Source of the DNA: CAYZSU01 sp964480565
GTDB lineage: Bacteria; UBA10199; 2-02-FULL-44-16; JAAZCA01
Direction: 5' to 3'
Assembly (NCBI GenBank): GCA_964480565.1
Contig: CAYZSU010000108.1
Location: 1-5,950, forward strand
DNA length: 5,950 bases
Shown piece by piece: positions 1 to 5,807 of this stretch (position 1 is the stretch's first letter; every line of letters begins with the position of its first letter). The notes below the pieces were generated by a model. That model saw only the letters and a list, made by a program, of their open reading frames with translations. It had not been told where the DNA came from and made no database searches. The position numbers were made by a program, and so were the translations under genes.

Positions 1-25
1 CATTACTTTTTTTATGCTTTTTTCA

Positions 26-53
26 TTGACTTCAGAACGGGTCCATATATGAC
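26..53 (+). promoter_or_regulatory. Possible sigma70 promoter for the nucleotidyltransferase gene
   Basis: A TTGACT box at 26-31 matches the -35 consensus in five of six positions. It is followed after 16 bases by TATGAC at 48-53, which matches the -10 consensus in four of six. The placement ahead of the first + strand gene fits. The -10 box is weak and other pairings are possible, so this is only a candidate. The T-rich stretch at 6-23 could be the tail of an upstream terminator, but its stem would lie outside the window. Confidence 0.35.
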
Positions 54-113
54 AATTGAAGGGAAGGCAGGACTCTATTGCATAACCATTCATCACATAT
101 TATCGTGATACTC

Positions 114-722
114 ATGAATTCAATATGTAGCGTCATACTTGCCGCAGGCCAGGGATCGCGTATGGGTATTCCAAAATCGAATTTGATCGCGCAAAACGAT
201 CGAACGTTTTTGGAACATATTGCGCGCATGCATGAGGGCTACGTTGAAAAAATCATGGTTGTTGTCGGCGCATATACGCATGAAATTCATATGCCACACA
301 TGTCCATCATTACACGCATTATCAATACACAATGGAAAAAAGGGCCATTCTCATCATTGCAATGCGCGTTAAAATCATGTGAAAATGACACATATGAAGG
401 ATATATTATTCATCCAGTGGATGTCATATGCCAATCAATAACAATTGAAACACTCATTCAATGTGCACAAAACCATCCCCACGATAATGCGATTATTCCA
501 TCGATTAATCATCGCGGCGGACACCCGATCTATATCTCACATGCATTGGCCACAGAATGTATGAATGTATCCATCGATGACCCCAGTGCCCGATTGGACA
601 TGCAGCTAAAAAAATCACGCATTTATTATATGAACTGTAACGACCCCGGTATTCGAATGAATATCAACACGCCAGAGGATTATGATAACTGGAAAAATGA
701 AATAAATTCAATGAGTTTATAA
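114..722 (+). CDS. MobA/MocA-like nucleotidyltransferase (NTP transferase family)
   Basis: The 202-residue product has the Rossmann-like fold signature of molybdenum cofactor cytidylyl/guanylyltransferases and related sugar-phosphate nucleotidyltransferases. Visible motifs are the nucleotide-binding LAAGQGSRMG at residues 9-18 with K21, and W74-x-x-G77 followed by SSL. D103 in HPVDV is the likely metal ligand. GGHP at 135-138 is typical of the MocA side of the family, and INTPEDY lies at 184-190. Known relatives transfer CMP or GMP from the NTP to molybdopterin in the cytosol, but the substrate here is inferred only from family resemblance. No other molybdenum cofactor gene is in the window. 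The ATG at 114 puts the glycine-rich loop eight residues in, as is usual for the family. A TTG at 78 in the same frame has a better ribosome site (AGGA, 69-72) and would add 12 residues. The GyrI-like gene follows 66 bases downstream. Confidence 0.85.
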   Translation: MNSICSVILAAGQGSRMGIPKSNLIAQNDRTFLEHIARMHEGYVEKIMVVVGAYTHEIHMPHMSIITRIINTQWKKGPFSSLQCALKSCENDTYEGYIIHPVDVICQSITIETLIQCAQNHPHDNAIIPSINHRGGHPIYISHALATECMNVSIDDPSARLDMQLKKSRIYYMNCNDPGIRMNINTPEDYDNWKNEINSMSL

Positions 723-723
723 T

Positions 724-741
724 TTTACATTGCATTGTAAA
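724..741. promoter_or_regulatory. Imperfect palindrome between the two first genes
   Basis: TTTACA at 724-729 and TGTAAA at 736-741 are exact inverted arms around a TGCA centre, giving 16 of 18 palindromic positions. It begins two bases after the stop of the nucleotidyltransferase gene and lies 47 bases before the start of the GyrI-like gene. It could be a regulator binding site. A weak promoter may overlap it (TTGTAA at 735-740, CTTAAT at 758-763, 17-base spacer). Both readings are tentative, because AT-rich spacers produce such patterns by chance. Confidence 0.25.
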
Positions 742-776
742 CGACACCCATGAAAATCTTAATGCTCAACCAAACA

Positions 777-782
777 AAGGAG
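777..782 (+). promoter_or_regulatory. Ribosome binding site deciding the GyrI-like start
   Basis: AAGGAG lies 6 bases before the ATG at 789. It favours that codon over the in-frame ATG at 750 and the out-of-frame ATG at 785. Confidence 0.75.
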
Positions 783-788
783 AAATGC

Positions 789-1253
789 ATGACTGTTACA
801 GTAAAAAAAGTAGATACACGCCATATCGCAGCAGTTAGACACACAGGCCCATATACGGAATGCGAACCTGCGTGGAACACACTGTGCAACTGGGCAGGCC
901 CCAAAGGGTTACTCAATGACACTACCGCATATTTTGGCCTCGCATTTGATTGCCCGGAAAAAACACCTGCGGACCAACTACGCTATGATGCATGCATTAG
1001 CATCGACACCAATACAACTGCTGATACGAATATCGCTGTTAAAACAATTGAAGCGGGCGACTATGCGACCATGACACATAAGGGATCCTATCGCACATTA
1101 AACGATACCTATACGACGTTATTTACCAAAGGCTTGGCAGATACTGGGCGTGAATTTAACCCCAATCACCCCTGCGTCGAAGTATACTTGACAAACCCAA
1201 AAACCACACCGGAAAATGAAAACATTACGGAAATTCAAGTACCACTGAAATAA
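789..1253 (+). CDS. GyrI-like effector-binding domain protein (AraC_E_bind/SbmC family)
   Basis: The 154-residue product is a stand-alone GyrI-like small-molecule-binding protein, close in size to E. coli SbmC/GyrI (157 residues). The fold consists of two similar halves. The first carries the hallmark VRHTGPY at residues 16-22, with W29 and W35 following in the helix. The second carries EAGDYATMTHKGSY at 88-101, the acidic cleft residue E131 in VEVYLTNP, and the closing strand TEIQVPLK. Relatives bind drugs or other amphipathic ligands, inhibit gyrase, or hydrolyse certain small molecules; which applies here cannot be read from the sequence. No DNA-binding domain is fused to it. The start at 789 is chosen because AAGGAG at 777-782 lies 6 bases ahead and because the fold begins at once. 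An in-frame ATG at 750 would add 13 residues without such a site. A terminator follows directly. Confidence 0.88.
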   Translation: MTVTVKKVDTRHIAAVRHTGPYTECEPAWNTLCNWAGPKGLLNDTTAYFGLAFDCPEKTPADQLRYDACISIDTNTTADTNIAVKTIEAGDYATMTHKGSYRTLNDTYTTLFTKGLADTGREFNPNHPCVEVYLTNPKTTPENENITEIQVPLK

Positions 1254-1276
1254 TATTTTTTTGACTTAATGAAAAC

Positions 1277-1308
1277 AGCCAGGCTGATCAAACAGTCTGG
1301 CTTTTTTT
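1277..1308 (+). terminator. Rho-independent terminator after the GyrI-like gene
   Basis: AGCCAGGCTG at 1277-1286 pairs with CAGTCTGGCT at 1293-1302 as a 10-bp stem containing one G-U wobble. The loop is six bases (ATCAAA). A run of seven T follows at 1302-1308, and four A precede the stem at 1272-1275. It lies 23 bases after the stop codon at 1253, so it ends the nucleotidyltransferase/GyrI-like unit and insulates the ATPase gene from read-through. Confidence 0.93.
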
Positions 1309-1354
1309 ATCCGCCTTATGAATTATGCATCTATACGATCAGAGTAATATAATC

Positions 1355-1382
1355 TTGACTTAACAATACTCATGAGTATTAT
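1355..1382 (+). promoter_or_regulatory. Promoter of the ATPase gene
   Basis: TTGACT at 1355-1360 and TATTAT at 1377-1382 each match the sigma70 consensus in five of six positions and are 16 bases apart. The predicted start of transcription falls near 1389, about 30 bases ahead of the ATG at 1419. The spacer and the -10 box are covered by a perfect palindrome, so a protein bound there would block polymerase. Confidence 0.7.
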
Positions 1383-1405
1383 TAAGTGCATATTATAATA
1401 CTCAT
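1365..1405. promoter_or_regulatory. Operator-like array of ATAATACTCAT half-sites
   Basis: AATACTCATGAGTATT at 1365-1380 is a perfect 16-bp palindrome lying between the -35 and -10 boxes of the ATPase promoter. The half-site appears a third time: ATGAGTATTAT at 1372-1382 is matched exactly by its inverse ATAATACTCAT at 1395-1405, with 12 bases between. The last copy ends just before the AAGGA ribosome site, inside the predicted leader. Three half-sites across promoter and leader suggest a dimeric repressor, or a leader hairpin of 11 bp that could affect translation. The binding protein is not identifiable. Autoregulation by the ATPase, which has a winged-helix-like segment, is conceivable but unproven. 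Confidence 0.6.
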
Positions 1406-1418
1406 AAAGGATCGATTT

Positions 1419-2555
1419 ATGAAAAAAATACGTTATTTAAAACAGCCTATTATAGAAGACTTGAAAAAAAAGATGGTATTTATTGGTGGGCCACGTCAAG
1501 TCGGCAAAACAACGCTTGGGATATCGCTTTTAAAGCCAGCAAGCGAAACAAATCCTGCTTATTTAAACTGGGATATCAGCACGCATAAATCAAAAATAAT
1601 CCAAAATAAGCTCCCTTTGGAACAGCACTGCCTTATCTTTGATGAAATTCATAAGTATGCACAATGGCGACAGACAATGAAGGGACTTTATGATCAATAT
1701 CATGCAACGCATTCCTTTATCGTAACAGGGTCCGCACGCCTTGACCACTTTCGAAAAGGTGGCGATTCATTGCTTGGGCGTTATCACTACTATCGCCTTC
1801 ATCCTTTTTCACTACTTGAACTGAATAAACATCCCAAAAAAGACGATGTTGATCACCTTCTCCAATTTGGTGGTTTTCCAGAACCCCTTTTTAGCGGAAA
1901 TGAACGGGATTGGAAGCGCTGGCAACGGGAACGTCGCCAACGCGTTGTTTATGAGGATTTACGCGATCTCGAATATGTTAAAGAAATCTCATTAATTGAC
2001 CTACTTGTTGAGAACCTCCCATCAAAGGTTGGATCGCCATTATCCATTCGCTCCATTAAAGAGGATTTACAAGTGAGTCATCAATCCGTTGAACGCTGGA
2101 TTACAATTTTAGAAAACCTATATATGGTCTTTCGAGTTCCCCCTTTTGGTGCACCACGCATTCGAGCTGTCAAAAAAGAACAAAAACTCTATTTCTGGGA
2201 TTGGTCACATATACCTGAAAAAGGACATCGTTTTGAAAATATGGTTGCTGCTCATTTATTAAAATTCTGTCATTTTATGGAAGATACACAGGGCGATGAT
2301 ATGGAATTACGGTTTATTCGCGATACGGATAAGCGTGAAATTGATTTTGTCGTCCTAAAAAACAAGAACCCTCTATTTGCGGTTGAGTGCAAATTAAGCG
2401 ACAAGCAATTATCACCGCATATTAAATACATGCAGGAACGCACTGACATTCCCATGTTTTTTCAAGTTCATAATGGATATGCAGACTTTGGCAGCAATAC
2501 ACATGGCCGCGTATTGCCATTCACAACATTTTGCAAAGATATTTTAGGGATATGA
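1419..2555 (+). CDS. AAA ATPase with DUF4143 C-terminal domain (AAA_14 family)
   Basis: The 378-residue product has the two-part layout of AAA_14/DUF4143 ATPases. The N-terminal P-loop domain shows Walker A GGPRQVGKTT at residues 23-32, Walker B CLIFDEIH at 71-78 with D75/E76, and a sensor-like IVTGSARLD at 101-109. GRYHYYRLHPFS at 120-131 is typical of the family. Residues 208-240 look like a winged-helix segment (SIRSIKEDLQVSHQSVERW). The C-terminal part has D309 in EIDFVV and E323-x-K325 in AVECKLS, the arrangement of a PD-(D/E)xK nuclease-like core, although nuclease activity is not established for the family. The cellular role of these proteins is poorly known. The ATG at 1419 has AAGGA at 1407-1411, 7 bases upstream; an in-frame GTG at 1386 lies in the operator region and is unlikely. 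The gene stands alone with its own promoter and terminator-flanked start, as accessory or transferred genes often do. Confidence 0.9.
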   Translation: MKKIRYLKQPIIEDLKKKMVFIGGPRQVGKTTLGISLLKPASETNPAYLNWDISTHKSKIIQNKLPLEQHCLIFDEIHKYAQWRQTMKGLYDQYHATHSFIVTGSARLDHFRKGGDSLLGRYHYYRLHPFSLLELNKHPKKDDVDHLLQFGGFPEPLFSGNERDWKRWQRERRQRVVYEDLRDLEYVKEISLIDLLVENLPSKVGSPLSIRSIKEDLQVSHQSVERWITILENLYMVFRVPPFGAPRIRAVKKEQKLYFWDWSHIPEKGHRFENMVAAHLLKFCHFMEDTQGDDMELRFIRDTDKREIDFVVLKNKNPLFAVECKLSDKQLSPHIKYMQERTDIPMFFQVHNGYADFGSNTHGRVLPFTTFCKDILGI

Positions 2556-2570
2556 GATAATTATTACAGT

Positions 2571-2600
2571 ATCCATTTTATTATCCAAAAACAAATGGAT
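2571..2600. terminator. Possible weak hairpin between convergent genes
   Basis: ATCCATTT at 2571-2578 is an exact inverse of AAATGGAT at 2593-2600, with a 14-base loop. It sits in the 51-base gap between the end of the ATPase gene and the end of the oppositely oriented rlmD, where a shared terminator would be expected. The stem is AT-rich and no T-run follows on either strand, so termination would be inefficient if it happens at all. Confidence 0.35.
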
Positions 2601-2606
2601 GATGTA

Positions 2607-3656
2607 CTACTTCTTCACCAGCACGTTTACTGACTCCACATGAAAGGTTTGTGGAAACATATCCAAGGGTTGTGAATATTGAAATTCATATCCGTGCTTA
2701 GTAAAATCAATGATATCGCGCGCTAATGTTGCAGGGTTACAGGACACATAGATAATTGTTTGTGGATCCAATGAGGCAATGGCATCAATGGCATCCGCAC
2801 ATCCTTTTCGTGGTGGATCCAAAATAACCATATCGCATGATGTATGAATCATACTGGCCACTCGCTTTGCATCGCTTTGAATAAAATTAACATTGGACAC
2901 TTTTGTCGATTGCTTCACCTGATTCGCAATATCAATGCCCTTGGCATCCACATCACATGCAATAATAGTCGATGCAATTTTAGAGAGCGCAAATGTAAAA
3001 TTACCGCCCCCAGCATATAGCTCCACGATATGATCATGCGCGTATTTTTTGGCCGTAGCCACAATCAACTCCCGTAAATTCTCATTTTGCTCGGTGTTAA
3101 TTTGCGCAAAGCTCGGCCCGTCGGATAGCTTTAGTGCAATACCACGATCGCGTTTTCGAAATTCATTTCGACCGGCCTGCAATTGCTGATTGATCTCATC
3201 CGCTGCAATATCACAGGAATCAAACTCCACAATCTCATAGGATTTTGGGCGATAAAAACCGATTTTTTTATCCCGAATATGCAGTTGAACGCGATTGCGA
3301 TAGTTCCAAACATTTGGCGATGCAATGGTGTCATGCACTGTTGGTGATGATAATTTGGCAATGCGAGTTAAGCTATCTTTCAAAATGCGTTTTTTCCATA
3401 ATAATTGCGTATCATAGTCGATGTGCTGCCACTGACATCCGCCACACGTGCCAAATACCGAGCATTTGGGCGAAATCCGATTTGGCGATGGCATCACAAT
3501 AGTCTCTATTTGCCCAATCGCATACGATCCTTTATCCTGCACAATCGTAATTGTTAACTCATCGCCTGGCACGGAAAATGGTACAAATATCCATTTACCA
3601 TCAACTTGCCCGGCACCTTGCCCACCGTGAATGAGCGTTTCAATTGTAATATTCAT
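2607..3656 (-). CDS. rlmD: 23S rRNA (uracil-C5)-methyltransferase, RlmD/RumA family
   Basis: The 349-residue product uses S-adenosylmethionine to methylate C5 of a uridine in 23S rRNA. U1939 is the site for E. coli RlmD; the exact site here is inferred. An N-terminal TRAM-like RNA-binding domain covers residues 1-55. Four cysteines of a [4Fe-4S] site are present: C65, C71, C74 (CSVFGTCGGC) and C148. The Rossmann domain has motif I VELYAGGGNF at 211-220, LDPPRKG at 279-285, the catalytic C306 in YVSCNPATLARD, and the catalytic-base E341 in HVESVNVL. FAQIN at 183-187 is the conserved substrate-side motif. TRAM plus the Fe-S site point to RlmD rather than RlmC or TrmA. At 349 residues it is shorter than the 433 of E. 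coli RlmD but complete in motifs. The ATG at 3656 begins the TRAM strand; an in-frame TTG at 3725 would add 23 unconserved residues overlapping the upstream frame. No clear ribosome site precedes the ATG. Confidence 0.9.
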   Translation of the reverse strand: MNITIETLIHGGQGAGQVDGKWIFVPFSVPGDELTITIVQDKGSYAIGQIETIVMPSPNRISPKCSVFGTCGGCQWQHIDYDTQLLWKKRILKDSLTRIAKLSSPTVHDTIASPNVWNYRNRVQLHIRDKKIGFYRPKSYEIVEFDSCDIAADEINQQLQAGRNEFRKRDRGIALKLSDGPSFAQINTEQNENLRELIVATAKKYAHDHIVELYAGGGNFTFALSKIASTIIACDVDAKGIDIANQVKQSTKVSNVNFIQSDAKRVASMIHTSCDMVILDPPRKGCADAIDAIASLDPQTIIYVSCNPATLARDIIDFTKHGYEFQYSQPLDMFPQTFHVESVNVLVKK

Positions 3657-3708
3657 AAGGATAGGAGAGCTATCACTGAATGGATGAGAGTTCAATAGGG
3701 ATTTAAAT

Positions 3709-4404
3709 TTAACGACTACTATCAATCATTTGAACGACCCGCTGTGACCATACATCTGGCTTTGTGAGCGCCTTGGCACCATCATAGAGCTGGTCCAAAA
3801 TATCTTTTGCCTGTAAATTCTCATGGGACAAGGCAATCAATTCAGCCAGTATCTCTTCAATTTCTGCACGTTTTTCAAGGCAGCGTATGCTTTCATCAAA
3901 TGCCGCGATGCGCTGCTCCAAGTTTTCAAGGTTAGGCGAATGCGAATGATTCATAAGTGCACGTATATTGGAATCTATTTCCTCATCCACATACTCTGGC
4001 ATATCGATGAGACTACTTGCATATATGTCCAGGCCTTCAATCGCAAAGGAGTGATCCTTATTTCCACCTGGATTGCCAATTCCTAATAGCACTTTTGCAG
4101 ACCGTTGGCTTCGCTCACCCCACATGCCAGCGCGCTCATAATGCACAGTCACATTGCTCGCTAAACCATCCCATGTCCCATCGATATTTTTCTTGGCAGC
4201 GATTTTTAATAATTCAAATGATGCGGCATTGATCGACCACCGCTCAGCTGACAATGTATGCATTTCCAAGATACGAACGATGTGACTGCGATCCACATCA
4301 ATATCACTATCTACAAGTAATCGCTTAATCGCATCTTTTAGCCCAACATCACCCGTTTCAAATCGTGAAAATATCGTGGCAATCGCATTCTGATTACCCC
4401 ACAT
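3709..4404 (-). CDS. C-terminal fragment of the broken gene (hypothetical protein)
   Basis: This 231-codon frame is the last part of the broken gene. The ATG at 4404 lies inside a 17-base repeat at the point where the coding frame changes. It has no convincing ribosome site, so it is probably not a native start. The protein is soluble and helical. Residues about 157-190 (from NLENLEQRI to AELIALS) have a charged, leucine-spaced pattern that could form a coiled coil. No known domain was recognised. The stop lies 52 bases before the ATG of rlmD, so the intact gene was probably co-transcribed with it. Confidence 0.55.
   Translation of the reverse strand: MWGNQNAIATIFSRFETGDVGLKDAIKRLLVDSDIDVDRSHIVRILEMHTLSAERWSINAASFELLKIAAKKNIDGTWDGLASNVTVHYERAGMWGERSQRSAKVLLGIGNPGGNKDHSFAIEGLDIYASSLIDMPEYVDEEIDSNIRALMNHSHSPNLENLEQRIAAFDESIRCLEKRAEIEEILAELIALSHENLQAKDILDQLYDGAKALTKPDVWSQRVVQMIDSSR
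4117..4133. repeat. 17-bp direct repeat, copy 1
   Basis: ACCCCACATGCCAGCGC occurs here and again at 4396-4412, 279 bases apart. Both copies read AGMWG in the C-terminal frame on the - strand. A 17-base exact match in a window this size is unlikely by chance. Confidence 0.7.
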
Positions 4405-4640
4405 GCCAGCGCTTTTATCTCTTTTAGTGCATCCGTTGATTTGGGATAACTACCTTGCAAAGATACAGACGTTTTTACAGGTGCAATAAAAGATGCCAGT
4501 GCATCGATAGAAATAGATTTAGCCTGTCCCAGAATATCATGGCTGGAATCAAGCTCCGCTAAAAATGTCACCTCCTTCATCGCATCCACCGTATGTTCAT
4601 TTCTCTCACTGGCTATGGCGACACAGTGATTAAAGTACAT
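4338..4640 (-). CDS. Central fragment of the broken gene (hypothetical protein)
   Basis: This 100-codon frame is in the same phase as the 5765 frame and continues upstream without a start into SKDSSEHQK, up to the inserted element. The ATG at 4640 is therefore probably an internal methionine and has no ribosome site. Residues 1 to about 79 (to KALA) look native. From about 4400 on, the true coding signal lies in the other frame, so the last 20 residues (VIRMRLPRYFHDLKRVM and neighbours) are most likely out-of-frame translation. No domain recognised. Confidence 0.45.
   Translation of the reverse strand: MYFNHCVAIASERNEHTVDAMKEVTFLAELDSSHDILGQAKSISIDALASFIAPVKTSVSLQGSYPKSTDALKEIKALACGVIRMRLPRYFHDLKRVMLG
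4396..4412. repeat. 17-bp direct repeat, copy 2, at a frame break
   Basis: This second exact copy of ACCCCACATGCCAGCGC coincides with the point where the coding frame of the broken gene changes. A short templated copy of the 4117 site may have created the frame change; this is inference. Confidence 0.7.
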
Positions 4641-4655
4641 TTTCTGATGCTCACT

Positions 4656-4660
4656 ACTAT
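4656..4660. repeat. Target-site duplication, left copy
   Basis: ACTAT directly abuts the left inverted repeat and is repeated at 4812-4816 beside the right one. Confidence 0.7.
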
Positions 4661-4811
4661 GGGACTGTTGAAAAATAGCAATTTTGGGGGTTGTTCAAAA
4701 ATGTTCAGATTCAAGGCAGACAGCAAATTCAATGAGGGCGCATACATAAGAGTATGTAACCGATTTGGATTTGCTGGACAACACCGAAGATGGGCGTTTT
4801 TCAACAGCCCC
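4661..4811. mobile_element. MITE-like element or IS-end remnant, 151 bp
   Basis: The terminal inverted repeats are GGGACTGTTGAAAAA at 4661-4675 and TTTTTCAACAGCCCC at 4797-4811, matching in 14 of 15 positions. A direct repeat ACTAT flanks both sides (4656-4660 and 4812-4816), the expected 5-bp target duplication. Inside, CAGCAAATTCAA at 4721-4732 pairs with TTGGATTTGCTG at 4765-4776, and TACATA at 4743-4748 pairs with TATGTA at 4753-4758 as nested hairpins. There is no transposase gene, so it would need one supplied in trans. The CTGTTGAAAAA ends and subterminal palindromes resemble ends of common bacterial insertion sequences, but I cannot name the family. It interrupts the long - strand gene. 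Confidence 0.82.
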
Positions 4812-4816
4812 ACTAT
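4812..4816. repeat. Target-site duplication, right copy
   Basis: ACTAT directly abuts the right inverted repeat. Removing the element and one copy rejoins the flanking coding frame in phase. Confidence 0.7.
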
Positions 4817-4871
4817 CTTTGGAGTGATTTGATATAATTCCACGCCTTATCATGCGCCGCACTACCCTCTA

Positions 4872-5765
4872 CTACAATATCGCAAAACACATTGGATGCC
4901 CCTTTTTAACACCAAGTTCTAAAGCATCCGTATAACCACCTATATAGTTACAACTATTTTTACTCGTACTTGCTGCTTCAAATATATGATCAAACACTTG
5001 GTTGGATTTTTTTAGATGCTGATCCGTAAACAACCAGTCATCAAGCTGTTTTGTTTTTTTGCCATCACTTAATTTTATTAATTCCACCAATATACTCGGT
5101 GAAAATCGATCATGATGATGCGTCAAAGCAGTGATGGCTACTTTTTGAAATAAATGAATATTCGTTTTTATCAAGCCACCGGGTGACGATATGAGAAACT
5201 CAATGGGAGATAATAGTCCTTCTTCTTTCCATTGACTGCACTCGTTTATCCAATATGCCAAAATATGAGATTTGGATAATTGGCTTAGATCAATACGATT
5301 CAAACAATCATCAATTGCATCCACTTCAATACCCTCTGAACGTAAACTCACCAACCAACTCAAAGCCACCATATAAGGCAATGACGCAGTCTCCCACGCA
5401 TCATTATTATCTGAAAAATAGCGTGTAATTAGCTTACTTAATACTTTTGTTTCTATCGCAAGGTATTGCTGTTCACTTAAATTGCATATTTGACGATCAC
5501 TCGCTGTTAGTTCACAGTATTTTCCATCCGTAACCGCACGGCGAAATAATGCACTGATGACTGAATGTTGTTTGGATGCATTTTTTATTAGCCCATATTT
5601 CGCCATTTTTTCTGAAATACTATCCGCTGAAAAAGCATATGAAAATGCATAGGAATCCTCATTATCATTTTTTTTAGGAACTGCTGAAAAGAGTATTGAA
5701 TGCTCAAGATTGTAGGCATCAACAGGAATACGATACAATTGGGTTGAAATTGGGGGATTTGCCAT
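4872..5765 (-). CDS. N-terminal fragment of the broken gene (hypothetical protein)
   Basis: This 297-codon open frame begins at an ATG with AAGG 7 bases upstream and an in-frame TAA just before it, so the start is firm. It is a soluble, mainly helical protein of unknown family, with a small direct duplication YAFSYAFS near residue 41. After ELGVKKG the frame yields only HPMCFAIL and a stop, whereas the -1 frame continues with protein-like sequence for 27 codons. The last eight residues are therefore probably not native. The shift falls in A5-G4 at 4907-4899. If the protein is still made it would be a truncated form of about half the original length. Confidence 0.6.
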   Translation of the reverse strand: MANPPISTQLYRIPVDAYNLEHSILFSAVPKKNDNEDSYAFSYAFSADSISEKMAKYGLIKNASKQHSVISALFRRAVTDGKYCELTASDRQICNLSEQQYLAIETKVLSKLITRYFSDNNDAWETASLPYMVALSWLVSLRSEGIEVDAIDDCLNRIDLSQLSKSHILAYWINECSQWKEEGLLSPIEFLISSPGGLIKTNIHLFQKVAITALTHHHDRFSPSILVELIKLSDGKKTKQLDDWLFTDQHLKKSNQVFDHIFEAASTSKNSCNYIGGYTDALELGVKKGHPMCFAIL

Positions 5766-5807
5766 AGATATACCTTATGATTTTTGTCTCCTTATTATTA
5801 TCGGCTG

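Larger units (their letters stand above)
3709..5765 (-). pseudogene. Long gene of unknown function, broken by frameshifts and an inserted element
   Basis: Three - strand reading-frame pieces and one linking piece appear to be a single former gene of about 630 codons. Reading 5' to 3', frame one runs from the ATG at 5765 to about 4900. There the coding signal moves by -1 and continues with FCDIVVEGSAAHDKAW up to about 4820. It then returns to the first frame (SKDSSEHQKMYFNH), interrupted by the 151-bp element. Near 4400 it changes frame again and runs to a TAA at 3709-3711. Element plus one target copy is 156 bases, so phase is kept, but the insert carries an in-frame TGA at 4695-4697. The product is hydrophilic and mostly helical, without signal peptide or membrane segments that I can see. 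I do not recognise the family. AAGG at 5776-5773 lies 7 bases ahead of the start. Pseudogene status is inferred from coding continuity without a homologue alignment; sequencing error could explain single shifts but not the insertion. Confidence 0.75.

Noticed and set aside
1..23. T-rich stretch as an upstream terminator
   Set aside because: No stem is visible inside the window, so the claim cannot be supported.
108..117. ATACTCATGA near the first gene, similar to the operator half-site before the ATPase
   Set aside because: Only ten bases match and the other half of the palindrome is absent; it also overlaps the start codon, so chance similarity is more likely.
725..922. A - strand open frame over the GyrI-like gene
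   Set aside because: Antisense to a well-supported gene and lacking start signals.
1386..2555. The ATPase read as part of a known anti-phage or toxin-antitoxin system
   Set aside because: It stands alone, with no partner toxin, nuclease or antitoxin gene next to it, and AAA_14/DUF4143 proteins have no settled function.
3131..3630. Several open frames on both strands inside rlmD
   Set aside because: They are shadows of rlmD, whose motifs are complete in its own frame.
3823..4232. Two + strand open frames opposite the C-terminal fragment
   Set aside because: No ribosome site and low-plausibility composition; antisense shadows of the - strand coding signal.
4593..4843. Open frames on both strands across the 151-bp element
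   Set aside because: They arise from the inverted-repeat element and its flanks; neither has a ribosome site or protein-like character, and they overlap a clear mobile element.
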